From Pavlovales sp. CCMP2436 (lineage: Eukaryota > Haptophyta > Pavlovophyceae > Pavlovales), in the NCBI GenBank assembly GCA_026770615.1, contig MU631684.1, positions 13,867 to 27,294 on the forward strand: DNA of 13,428 nucleotides, written 5' to 3'. How positions within the stretch are numbered: position 1 is the first letter of the stretch; each line of letters begins with the position of its first letter. Both the position numbers and the translations under genes were made by a program. Of this stretch, positions 1 to 6,814 are shown piece by piece. A model generated the notes under the pieces. That model was given only the letters and a program-made list of their open reading frames with translations, was not told where the DNA came from and did no database searches.

Positions 1-87
1 CCTTTTATCCCCCGCCCGCCCAAAACCTCTCCAATCCCGCCATCTCGCGCGCCCTCTCCGCCCTATAACCCCCCCCCCTTCCTCTAG

Positions 88-255
88 CGCACGCACCACT
101 GGAGCCCGCTCGACGCGGCCACTGACTTCGTCAGCACGCCGAGCGACCGCGCGCGCGCCGTGTACGAGTGCCCCAAGGACCGGCACGTGTTGCCCTTCCT
201 CGAGGCGGCCGCGCGCTTCGGCCTCGTCGACGTGCTGCCGGGCGAGCGCGAGTAG
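88..255 (+). CDS. 3'-terminal exon of an unidentified gene
   Basis: The exon begins after a classic acceptor: a C/T tract at about 69-85 ending in CTCTAG at 82-87. It reads 55 codons to TAG at 253-255. The reading starts RTHHWSPLDAA and ends FLEAAARFGLVDVLPGERE, with balanced protein-like composition. The codon phase at the splice junction is assumed, because the previous exon lies outside the window; bases 1-87 are C-rich intron. The segment FLEAAARFGLVDVL resembles the helix pair of an ankyrin-type repeat, but one short stretch cannot establish that. I do not recognise the gene. A foldback transposon is inserted ten bases after the stop, so it must be part of, or have displaced, the 3' untranslated region. 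Confidence 0.6.
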   Translation, partial: RTHHWSPLDAATDFVSTPSDRARAVYECPKDRHVLPFLEAAARFGLVDVLPGERE

Positions 256-264
256 CACCCGAGC

Positions 265-481
265 CAAGGGTGTAAGGGCTGGCAACTCAGGCTTCCCTGT
301 ATTCTGACCGTGTCGTCAAAAAAACGGATGCGCTGCCGGGCCATCCTAATCATTATAAGAAAGTTTATTCTATTGGATGCTATGAAGCTTATAATTATAG
401 GGATGGCCCGGTAGCGCATCCGTTTTTTGACGACACGTTCAGAATATAGGGAAGCCTGAGTTGCCAACCCTTACACCCTTG
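265..481. mobile_element. 217-bp foldback MITE, hAT-like, with 8-bp target duplication
   Basis: The arms 265-346 and 401-481 are near-perfect inverted complements with a handful of substitutions and one single-base indel in a T/A run. Weaker pairing continues inward to about 359 and 388. The ends read CAAGGGTGTAAGGG and its complement. The octamer CCCGAGCC occurs at 258-265 and again at 482-489, an 8-bp target-site duplication sharing one base with the terminal repeat. There is no room for a transposase, so the element is non-autonomous. Eight-base duplications and CA-GGG type ends are typical of hAT elements; that assignment is inference. The high arm identity suggests a fairly young insertion. 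A decayed relative of one end lies at 8407-8462. Confidence 0.9.
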
Positions 482-489
482 CCCGAGCC

Positions 490-843
490 CTGTCGGATTA
501 TAACAGGACTTTCTGGCGAGGAGAGTGCGATGGCTTGCCAAAGCGTTCGGGTGGCTATCGGACTGTCCTGATAGCCTCAGATTAGCTATCGCGCGATTTG
601 AATTTCGCCATAATAAATAATTTGCATATGAATGTATGAATTGGAAGCGAGTATATATTGATTTGATGTTGTTTATGGCCTCCTCTGCATCCCCAATGCT
701 CTTACAATGTTAGCTACTCTGGCGTATCACGTCGGAGCCTGCGCGTCGGATAGCGCTAAGATCAGCTTTTTTGTCACACCGCCATCCAAAACAAACATAT
801 TCATTTGATGTAACTGGTGTCGCCACTTTATTTCCTTTTTTTT
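490..843. other. Spacer without a supported gene
   Basis: Moderately AT-rich intergenic DNA. It holds a bulged hairpin at 553-576 (GGCTATC pairing with GATAGCC, with an inner GGAC/GTCC stem) and a possible plus-strand polyadenylation hexamer at 612-617. The open frames here are short and compositionally random. Confidence 0.5.
612..617 (+). promoter_or_regulatory. Possible polyadenylation hexamer AATAAA
   Basis: AATAAA lies in an AT-rich stretch, about 360 bases after the stop of the first gene once the transposon is counted (about 130 without it and its target duplication). It would suit that gene, but the hexamer is common by chance in AT-rich DNA. Confidence 0.25.
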
Positions 844-1040
844 CGTACGCTTCTTGTTTTAATAACGTCACCCGACTTGCAGCTCGAAGGCGCACGGGCA
901 TGATATGGTAGGGTCAGCGTATCGCGGTCGTCTCGTACGCTTATTTTACTCTTCGCGTCGTCTCCTCATCCACGAACGCATTACTGGTCACAAATGCATC
1001 GCGTCGCGCCGCGTCTCTAATGAGCGCGCATACTTGCAAG
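844..1040 (-). repeat. Interspersed repeat R1, copy 1 (diverged, inverted)
   Basis: Read on the minus strand, this segment matches the R1 copies at 3798-4437. Shared landmarks are ATGCCCGTGCGCCTTCG, GCTGCAAGTCGGG, ACGTTATTAAAAC near one end, and GCATCGCGTCGCGCC near the other. It lacks the two insertions that split copy 2. Divergence is greater than between copies 2 and 3, so it is probably older. R1 carries no coding capacity. Its class is unknown; its A-rich end and the conserved hairpin near that end would fit a SINE or a LINE 3' fragment. Confidence 0.7.
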
Positions 1041-1616
1041 AAAACATTCATTACGCGTACGCACGCAAAATCGCTGACAAGTTCAAATATTGCTAGGTCC
1101 TAGGCAGGAGTGATGGATGTGCGCTATATCACTATCAGTAATCAGACTACACAATTTGAGCAACTGATTAACAACTAATAATCTGTTGGTAGCTGCCAGA
1201 CAAGGGTGCCTGGTGCTTCTACCGGACTCTGCCAGCATGAGCCTGCCTGGCACCGGATTGGCGATTTATTGGCTGATTGCCAATAAATTGCTGTCCGTTA
1301 CGTGTGTCAGTTGTTCAACGATGTAATTGTCTTTGCCCCCTGACGGGAGCGGCCCGCGCGCCAGGCAACGGCGTGGGTGAAAGCGCACGGCGTGCGGGAA
1401 TTATACCAACATAATCCGTCGCGCAGGTATCGTGTCATCAAGTCACAGCGCGCGCCGCCGCCAGCGAGGTCCCGGCTGGCTGCGCTGCGGGCAGAGGCCC
1501 CGTCGGCCTGAGGTTCCGATTGCGCGTCGGTGGCGAAGGCTCGAGCTGCGCGGCGGCAGGATCGGCATGTATCGAGCCGGGGTCTCCCGATGCATGCACA
1601 CCAAGTGAAATGTCCA
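1041..1616. other. Spacer with a stem-loop; 3' flank of the membrane-protein gene
   Basis: No gene is supported. A 13-bp stem with one G-T wobble lies at 1261-1273 / 1279-1291 (GCGATTTATTGGC, loop TGATT). Upstream, at about 1195-1255, several TGCCAG/CTGGCA and GGTGCC/GGCACC words could pair, but I could not fit them to a known RNA family. From about 1320 the DNA is GC-rich and open in several frames without protein-like content. The part nearest 1616 would be the 3' untranslated region of the minus-strand gene. Confidence 0.5.
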
Positions 1617-1643
1617 GGGTTAGGGTCTTCACCACCCTAACCC
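1617..1643. terminator. Telomere-motif hairpin overlapping the stop codon
   Basis: GGGTTAGGGT (1617-1626) pairs perfectly with ACCCTAACCC (1634-1643) across a 7-base loop. The TGA stop of the minus-strand membrane-protein gene (1629-1631) lies in the loop, so the last codons form half of the stem. Some nucleocytoplasmic DNA viruses end transcripts at hairpins; a role here in 3'-end formation is only inference. The TTAGGG core could be coincidental. Confidence 0.45.
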
Positions 1644-2717
1644 CGATAGGTACCACCCAACTGAACCAAAGAAGGCGACGATAAAGGCGATGAGCGCCAA
1701 GATAGTGATCCCCACGACAGCCTTGTTGAATGCAATGTCGCCTGCATCCGCGGCGCGCGAGAACGCGCCTGCCCATTGATCCCCCCTTGCTCCCCCATTG
1801 CCCCCCCTGAAGCTGTTCAATTTGGGCATCTTGGTGGCTTCGAGGACGACGGAAAGCTCCTCGAAAAGCTTAGGCGTCTTGTTGACCTGGTCTACGATGG
1901 TCATGAAGTCGAGCTTGGGGAGCTCGATAGGGTGAGCCCAAGTGCGCAAGGGCGTCTTCTTGTTGGCTTTTTGCCTCGCATAGAACTCGCGGGCGATGAT
2001 GGCGTTGTAGGAGAGCCACGAAGAAAGCGCCCCCTCACGCACCAGCACAATGTTGTTTAACATCTGCTGGTACTGCACGAGACTGGCGTCGTCGGTGATG
2101 CTCTCCAAACCGAGCAACGACGGTTTGGCGCTCGCCGTCTCCCAAATGCGTACGATCAGCAGGGCACTAACGGCAGCAATGGCGCCCCACTTGGCGAACA
2201 CCTCAAAGATGCTCATGCCGCCGCGCTTGTGATCGAAAACTGCCGCGATGCCGACGAGAAGGACTTGCAGTACGAGGAGGAGGATGGAGACATAGACGCC
2301 CCGCGAGATCCCCGAGTTTGCGTCGAGCATCACGTGCACTCCGTGATCTTGGAGGCGCTGAGACGCCCTCGCTTCGTACGCGTTGGTCATCGTGAGCGCA
2401 AGCAGCCATGGGATGAGGAAATACGGCAGCAGGATCGTCAGTGCTGCCGCGAGCAGTATGAACGGGTCAAAGTTGTAGGTCGGGATGCCCCTCGTGTCGA
2501 CCGATTCCCAGTAGCCCATCTCAAGATACCACACAGCTGAAGCGGTCGACACGGCCACCACGCCAATTGCCTCCAGCGAGAGGGAGAAGAGTGCAACCGC
2601 CAGTGGCCCGAAGGCGAAGCACTTCTGGCGATATCCCGGCTCGAGCACATCGGCGGCGCGCCGCATTGGCGGCACCCCGCCCTCTTCGCCATCGGTCTCG
2701 CTCTGGTGAAATGCCAT
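1629..2717 (-). CDS. Five-helix membrane protein of unknown family, intronless
   Basis: A single open frame of 362 residues from ATG at 2717 to TGA at 1629, with protein-like composition unlike the R/A/P-rich shadow frames. Hydrophobic segments lie at about residues 36-64, 85-109, 141-162, 175-192 and 332-356, so about five membrane helices are expected. The polar N-terminus carries an acidic stretch (ETDGEEGG). A large hydrophilic domain (about 193-331) contains a K-rich patch (RQKANKKTPLRTW) and a Gly-rich linker (FRGGNGGARGDQW) before the last helix. There is no cleavable signal peptide; the first helix is internal. I do not recognise the family. Its lack of introns, while three neighbouring genes are spliced or degenerate, and the hairpin on its stop make an acquired or retroposed origin possible but unproven. 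A shorter start at Met18 is also possible. Confidence 0.65.
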   Translation of the reverse strand: MAFHQSETDGEEGGVPPMRRAADVLEPGYRQKCFAFGPLAVALFSLSLEAIGVVAVSTASAVWYLEMGYWESVDTRGIPTYNFDPFILLAAALTILLPYFLIPWLLALTMTNAYEARASQRLQDHGVHVMLDANSGISRGVYVSILLLVLQVLLVGIAAVFDHKRGGMSIFEVFAKWGAIAAVSALLIVRIWETASAKPSLLGLESITDDASLVQYQQMLNNIVLVREGALSSWLSYNAIIAREFYARQKANKKTPLRTWAHPIELPKLDFMTIVDQVNKTPKLFEELSVVLEATKMPKLNSFRGGNGGARGDQWAGAFSRAADAGDIAFNKAVVGITILALIAFIVAFFGSVGWYLSGLGW

Positions 2718-2913
2718 CGCTCCGGGCTCGGAAAAAAAGTGGAAACTTCCCAGAAGCCACCAGAAATTTCAGAGGTTAGTTAGTTAGTTAGTATGACCCT
2801 TCAACACACCCGCAAACGCCCTAGGCGTTGTGAGGGAGGTGGCTTTCATGACATCTGCAGTGGGAGGGGGCGCTCAGCCCCCCTGAGCAGCAATCAGCCT
2901 TGATGAAGATGGC
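2718..2913. other. 5' flank of the membrane-protein gene
   Basis: Short spacer. On the minus strand, a pyrimidine run CCACTTTTTTTCC (about 2728-2740) precedes the start codon. It also holds a GTTA microsatellite at 2775-2792. I see no TATA box. Confidence 0.4.
2775..2792 (+). repeat. (GTTA)4 microsatellite
   Basis: Four and a half perfect GTTA units, about 60 bases upstream of the start codon of the minus-strand membrane-protein gene. Confidence 0.9.
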
Positions 2914-3345
2914 TACTTGCTGGAGCCAGGCGCCGGTGCACAGCGTGACAGCGAACTCCCCTTCCTGAAGGGGAGTTCGAAATTACTTATGTTCATTTTC
3001 GTCTTATTTTATTAGCGTGACCGTGAAGATACCCCTATACGCACAATTTGACGGGGAATAGCTTCGGCCATCGTGTTTGACACCTCATTCTAAAGGCAAA
3101 GACGAGAAAATGGCCTCCGAAGTGAGGGTGGTATTTCAGCATCCGAGTCCACGTACGTCTCCTCACTTTGGAGGCCCTGTTCTCGGCATTCCTTAAGAAT
3201 CAGGTATCGGGCCGTAGGACCGAAGTTGTTCCCCGTCCAATTTTGCGCCTAGCGGCATCTTCAAAGCTTGATAACTCAGCACGAAAACTTCGTCCGGTTC
3301 AGCTTTTTACTGTGCACCGAGAGCTAGCTCCAGCAGCTGTGTGAG
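2914..3345. mobile_element. Large imperfect foldback element (arms about 200 bp)
   Basis: The two halves pair around a centre near 3144. Matching blocks from inside out are: CCTCCGAAGTGAGG (3114-3127) with CCTCACTTTGGAGG (3161-3174); the stretch around GACGGGGAATAGCTTCGG (about 3050-3067) with CCGAAGTTGTTCCCCGTC (about 3220-3237); GAAGATACC (3025-3033) with GGCATCTTC (about 3253-3261); CGGTGCACAG (2933-2942) with CTGTGCACCG (3310-3319); and TTGCTGGAG (2918-2926) with CTCCAGCAG (3328-3336). Divergence between arms implies an older insertion than 265-481. I found no clean target duplication, so the outer limits are approximate. The left arm alone carries the small palindrome at 2952-2979. Confidence 0.75.
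2952..2979. repeat. Perfect 28-base palindrome inside one foldback arm
   Basis: CGAACTCCCCTTC and GAAGGGGAGTTCG pair perfectly over 13 bp around a two-base spacer. The opposite arm of the surrounding foldback element (about 3285-3310) has no counterpart, so it was added to, or lost from, one arm only. Confidence 0.85.
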
Positions 3346-3411
3346 TGCTCGACTGGTTCAGAGGCTACAGTTAAAAAGGTGAAGAGACCACACGCAGAGC
3401 TAGAACAATAG

Positions 3412-3699
3412 CAACACACAGAAGACAACCACACAGGAAACAACACGGAAGGAGAGTCAGCAACAAAAACTACCACGCAACCAAAACCTCAAAGGAAAAA
3501 ACAACAAGTCCAAAAACCCATAACGCAAGGAGCCACGAATAACAAACGGAAAAGTGAAGCATCTCCAACCCCCAGCCAAAAGAGGGTAACACGATCAAGC
3601 ACCAAAACACTAGAACAAAAACCAGCCGAAACACACGGGGCAAGGCCGCCGCCTAGACAGCGCGAGGCCGCACCCTTCCTAAGACAAGGATTAGGATAG
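3412..3699 (+). pseudogene. Stop-free basic, low-complexity frame in A/C-rich DNA, possible gene remnant
   Basis: From about 3365 to 3690 the plus strand is strongly depleted in T. One frame is open for 95 codons between TAG stops at 3409-3411 and 3697-3699. It has no ATG. Its translation is rich in K, Q, T and R, with patches such as KPQRKKQQVQKP, NNKRKSEASPTPSQKR and TRSSTKTLEQKPAE. That resembles a disordered nuclear or gag-like tail, or a retroelement linker. The same frame also continues upstream of the TAG as VKKVKRPHAELEQ. T depletion lowers the chance of stop codons, so the open frame may be compositional only. I assign no function. Confidence 0.3.
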
Positions 3700-3727
3700 C
3701 CTACACTCACCAAGCCACGTACTAGGC

Positions 3728-3749
3728 TGTACCTGCATTTGCGGGTACA
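3728..3749. repeat. 22-base near-perfect palindrome
   Basis: TGTACCTGCA pairs with TGCGGGTACA with one wobble around a two-base centre. It lies between the A/C-rich stretch and the R1 tandem. Confidence 0.75.
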
Positions 3750-3880
3750 GCATAGCACGGTTCAGGCTATAAGGAGTTTATTGCGTGTGTGTTTTGCTGT
3801 AATTATGCGCAGGATCGCCGCGGCGCGATGCGACGACGAGCAAGGATCGTGGCGAAGAAACGACACGGGGAGTAAGATAG

Positions 3881-3978
3881 TACCACCATCCCTGCTGCCA
3901 GGACTAACGTCTAACGTCAACCAAGTCAGTGAGTGAACACCACCTATTGAACCATGCTGAGCCGCTATATATATATAT
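3881..3978. other. Extra segment inside R1 copy 2
   Basis: Copies 1 and 3 of R1 run directly from the GTAAGATAG region into the GAGACGACC region with only a few bases between. Copy 2 carries about 98 bp here, ending in the TA run at 3966-3980. I see no terminal inverted repeats or clean duplication. It could be an insertion, or copies 1 and 3 may share a deletion. Confidence 0.6.
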
Positions 3979-3980
3979 AT
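3966..3980. repeat. (TA)n microsatellite
   Basis: About seven uninterrupted TA units at the junction of the extra segment with R1 copy 2. Confidence 0.9.
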
Positions 3981-4023
3981 GAGACGACCGATGCGCTGCG
4001 ACCCTCCCATGGCATGCCCGTAC

Positions 4024-4188
4024 AGTGTGTCGCGGGCAATAAGAAGCCGTAGTGTTAAAAAGCTGAGCCTCGTTTTTTTGCATTGTTTGCATGTAATTTA
4101 AGCAAATTTAAGCATTGTTTGTACGTAATTTGCTAAGAAGCTCAGCCTTAAGCTCAAAATTCACCCTTGTTATTGCCCGCGACACGCT
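4024..4188. mobile_element. 165-bp inverted-repeat element nested in R1 copy 2
   Basis: The ends AGTGTGTCGCGGGCAATAA (4024-4042) and TTATTGCCCGCGACACGCT (4170-4188) are inverted complements with one mismatch. Flanks are GTAC (4020-4023) and ATAC (4189-4192), fitting a 3-4 bp target duplication with one change. R1 copy 3 keeps the uninterrupted site CCCGTACGCCTTCGGG, which defines the insertion point directly. Inside, GCTGAGC words near both ends form a second inverted pair, and a GCATTGTTTGyryGTAATTT block is repeated in tandem. Too short to code; non-autonomous. Confidence 0.85.
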
Positions 4189-4250
4189 ATACGCCTCCGG
4201 GCTGCAAGTCGGGGGACGTTAAAGGAACTATTATTTTTTAAAAACATACG

Positions 4251-4437
4251 TTGTAATTATGCGAAGGATCGCTGCGGCGCGATGCGACGACGAGCAAGGA
4301 TCGTGGCGGAGAGACGACGCGGGGAGTAAGATAGCACATGAGACGACCGATGCGCTGACCCTCCCATGTCATGCCCGTACGCCTTCGGGCTGCAAGTCGG
4401 GGGACGTTGTAAAGAACTATTATTAAAAAAACATACG
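4251..4437 (+). repeat. Interspersed repeat R1, copy 3 (intact reference copy)
   Basis: The cleanest copy, 187 bp, directly following copy 2 head to tail. It starts TTGTAATTATGCG and ends with an A-rich tract and ACATACG. Near the end, GCCCG and CGGGC can pair; in the 10830 copy this is a perfect 7-bp stem with a 4-base loop. I see no convincing polymerase III A and B boxes. The tail and hairpin would suit a retroposon 3' end, which is inference. Confidence 0.8.
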
Positions 4438-5094
4438 ATATAATATCAAAAATTAGAATGACGTGCGCTGTCTGCGCAGCTCGCCGAACCAGTCCCTTTT
4501 CACGGGGGCGGCTGCTATCTCCTACCCCCAGCCACGATTCCCAACAAGGAGTCTCTAGCCAGCCGGACAGGGCGACTCAATATTTATGTTATGTTATGAT
4601 GCCACGTCTACCGTCTGGGACGCAGTTTCTGCGTCCAGGTGGCTCTGGGTGTCAGCGTCTGAGCGTCACTCTGTTGAGTTTGAGTTGCGGCGTCACTTTG
4701 CGGTGATACCAAAGCGCCGACAGAGCTCCGAAGCAGGCGATTTCGTTCCGGGTTTGGTCAAAGATAGGTTCCACTGCGGTGTCTCGCTCCACGCAGCGAC
4801 GCAGTCCACATTGCGCCGCATGACTGTGTAAGTCATCGGGAAGCCCATTGCATTGCCGAAGCACGCACGCAGATGCCAGTTGCGATATGGAAGGTCGTCG
4901 GGTCGAGGGCTGTCAGATGTCAGCACTGGATCCGGGATCCAGGAAGAGCGTCCGGCGTCGATTGCTTCGTCGGTGGCGCAGGTGCTGCTTTCGCCTTGGC
5001 GTCCGGAATGGGAGGAGGGTCTCGGCTTTACCTTGTGGCCGAAAAACACGTGCGGCTTCTTGTGCTGCGCGTGCGAGTGGTGCTGCTGTGTCGG
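4438..5094. other. Spacer without a supported gene
   Basis: Several overlapping open frames of 80-118 codons exist on both strands (for example minus 4693-5049 and plus 4853-5176). None shows a recognisable domain or a clearly better composition than its shadows. The stretch holds a perfect 17-base palindrome at 4926-4942 (CTGGATCCGGGATCCAG). A donor-like AAGGTAAAG on the minus strand near 5030 is the only hint of an exon boundary. Confidence 0.45.
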
Positions 5095-5222
5095 CCGTCA
5101 GCGCGGATTGACTAAGTCCGAGCTGCTCTGCATGACGATCTGCTCTGCACGGCGGTTCACCGTCAGCGCGGATTGAGTAAGTCCGAGCTGATCTGCATTG
5201 CGATCTGCTTTGCACGGCGTTC
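5095..5222 (+). repeat. 65-bp tandem duplication (two copies)
   Basis: Units start at 5095 and 5160. The block CCGTCAGCGCGGATTGA is followed by TAAGTCCGAGCTG, ATCTGC and TGCACGGCG in both units, with several substitutions. Sixty-five is not a multiple of three, so the duplication would shift any reading frame through it. Confidence 0.85.
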
Positions 5223-5527
5223 CGGCACCAGATCGGTCAGCGAGGATTCAAACGACGGCGGATCGGGCCTCGACCTAATAATCCTCCTCTTAACTGCATT
5301 AGGAGGATCCTGCGGACCTGGGGCTGGTTCAAGAGTTTTTGAGCAGCTACATGTTTTTACGGCCTATCACCTTGACTCTGACTCTGACTCTGACTTTCAT
5401 ATGGCCAGGGTCAACTTCCGCTAGGCAGATGAGCTCGAGGGCCCACCTTCACCATTGCGCGCCCATCGGCCATCTTATTGGTCGCGGCGCGCGCGAGTGG
5501 GTGACTTGCGTCGTCTAGCGCCACGCT
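5223..5527. other. Spacer with hairpin and hexanucleotide repeat; 3' flank of the MYND gene
   Basis: Contains an 8-bp hairpin ATCCTCCT/AGGAGGAT (5281-5288 / 5301-5308) and the repeat at 5373-5395. The end near 5527 is the expected 3' untranslated region of the minus-strand MYND gene. I see no gene. Confidence 0.45.
5373..5395 (+). repeat. (TGACTC)n microsatellite
   Basis: Almost four perfect TGACTC hexamers. Confidence 0.95.
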
Positions 5528-6172
5528 TCAGCGCGCCTTGGGCGTCCAGTGGTACGGTGCGCAGCCGGACTTGACGACTGTGCCCAGCGCCCATTTGATG
5601 TCGTCACCCGTAGTTGCATTTGCACCGCGCTTTCCGGGAGGGGCGAAGCACACATGCACGCGTGCGCCTCGGCCTAGGGCGTGCGCGCCGGCGCGCACAA
5701 GCCGGCACATGTCCACAAGCGTGTTGGGCAGCTCTACCTCGCGCAACACGTCCTAAGACTTGCCCAGCATGCCCACAGACAGGGTGGAGGTGCTGAGGGT
5801 GCCGCCGTCTGCCATGGCGAGCACGCGCCGCTTGTGGTCCTTCGAGCGGCGCGGCTCTCCGGAAAAAGAAAACAGAAAACGGAAAAAAGGCGACAATGCA
5901 GAGGCGGGCTAGGTGAGGGCTGAGGTTGGAGCGTATGCGTCTGTTACCTTCAATAGGATGCGTGCGCACGTCGTCCTCGCCGACGCCAGAGGTGGGTGTT
6001 ACCGCTTGTATTGTCTCTTCCTCCTCTCCCCCTTCTTCCTCCACTTCCTCCTCCTCCTCCCCTTCCTCTGCCTCCAGTGCATCGGCGGCTCGCTGCGCGC
6101 AGATGCCCTTATGGGCCCGCCAGTCAGCTCTCTGGCACTCGTGGCCACAGTAGCGCTCGCCGTTGCAGTCGG
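5528..6172 (-). CDS. MYND zinc-finger protein, last exons (partial, in-frame TAG)
   Basis: The exon 6172-5948 follows acceptor TTTTAACAG and encodes the C-terminal half of a MYND finger: YCGHECQRADWRAHKGIC keeps the C-x3-C-Q, W, H and final C, preceded by DC as an earlier zinc ligand. A Glu-rich stretch follows. Donor GAAG|GTAACA (intron from 5947) and acceptor TTTTTCCGGAG (intron end 5857) give a 91-base intron with matching phase. The next exon begins EPRRSKDHKRRVLAMADGG and meets TAG at 5753-5755. The same frame then runs on as DVLREVELPNTLVDMCRLVR to TGA at 5528-5530. The TAG may be a real stop, a nonsense mutation, or be removed by a 72-base in-frame intron (5753-5824; GTGCTC to TCTTAG). 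The first Cys pair must be in an upstream exon that I could not find. MYND fingers bind proline-rich partners; the specific role is unknown. Confidence 0.65.
5753..5824 (-). other. Candidate 72-base in-frame intron removing the MYND-gene TAG
   Basis: It begins GTGCTC after CGGCGC and ends CTTAG before GACGTG. Its length is a multiple of three, so splicing would join KRR directly to DVLREVEL and remove the stop. Donors GTGCGC and GTGTGT in the neighbouring IQ gene make GTGCTC plausible, but the pyrimidine tract before the acceptor is weak. Confidence 0.25.
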
Positions 6173-6179
6173 CTGTTAA

Positions 6180-6814
6180 AATAAAACCAAAGAAATTGAA
6201 ATTGCGGCATCACCAGCTCCCCATCTGTCGTGCGGCGCGGGGCTGGTTGTGCAAGCAGGCAGGCTAACTCGGCAAGCAGGCAGGTTATCCTTCCGAGAAG
6301 CCTGCCCCGGTGCGGCACCCCCCTGCCACCTTGACTCCCGTCCGCCGTTTTGTAATGTGCGAAGCGCTTGTGTTTTCGGCTATGCAGCGTGTGCGCGAGT
6401 GCCATGCCAGCGTCGGCGTCGGTGAGCACGTGCGGGCGAGGCGCCGAGAAGTGAGAGCGAGAGGAGCGAGAGCATGGTGGTGTTCGTTGGTCGAGGTGGG
6501 CGAGGCGGAAGTCGTGCGTGGATGGAAAATGGAGCCGGATGGAGCCGGAACTTGTGAGTGGAATTCGCGCCTCTCGAAATTTATTTTCGTACTGTGCCTC
6601 GTGCCCGGCCAGGGGATGGTCCCGCCGGCCTCGGGCATCAGCAAGCACGGTCGCTTGCGCGTGCAGCATTCGGACGCGCCGAGCAGCCATTGGCATCCTT
6701 ATCGTGTTTGGGACTCTGAGAGACCTGCCTGGGCTGCAGCCTCTCAGCATCCTTCTGTGGCCGGGAGACTAATGAAAAACAAAAAGAATTGCGGCATCAC
6801 CAGCCCGCCCGACG
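6180..6814. other. Region between the MYND and F-box genes
   Basis: It should contain an intron, and perhaps earlier exons, of the minus-strand MYND gene plus the upstream region of the plus-strand F-box gene. I could not identify an exon carrying the missing Cys pair. A 16-base unit GCAAGCAGGCAGGyTA is duplicated (about 6251-6266, 6272-6287). The word AATTGCGGCATCACCAGC at 6201-6218 recurs at 6787-6804, each beside a T-rich minus-strand acceptor-like sequence. Confidence 0.4.

Larger units (their letters stand above)
3798..4250 (+). repeat. Interspersed repeat R1, copy 2, split by two insertions
   Basis: It aligns with copy 3 from the TGTAATTATGCG start to the ACATACG end. Relative to copy 3 it has extra DNA at 3881-3978 (about 98 bp, ending in a TA microsatellite) and at 4024-4192 (an inverted-repeat element plus target duplication). 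Removing both gives about 186 bp, matching the 187 bp of copy 3. Matching blocks include GCGATGCGACGACGAGCAAG, GGGAGTAAGATAG and GGGCTGCAAGTCGGGGGACG. Confidence 0.85.

Noticed and set aside
1184..1292. Structured RNA gene or tRNA
   Set aside because: Several words can pair and one stem-loop is good, but no tRNA cloverleaf, conserved box or known RNA family could be recognised.
1617..1643. Interstitial telomere tract
   Set aside because: Only one TTAGGG on each side of a hairpin, not an array.
1438..1776. Minus-strand 112-codon frame
   Set aside because: Overlaps the end of the membrane-protein gene in another frame and has random composition.
4693..5049. Minus-strand 118-codon frame as a gene
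   Set aside because: Composition is plausible, but no domain, no splice context and equally long frames on the other strand. Left as spacer.
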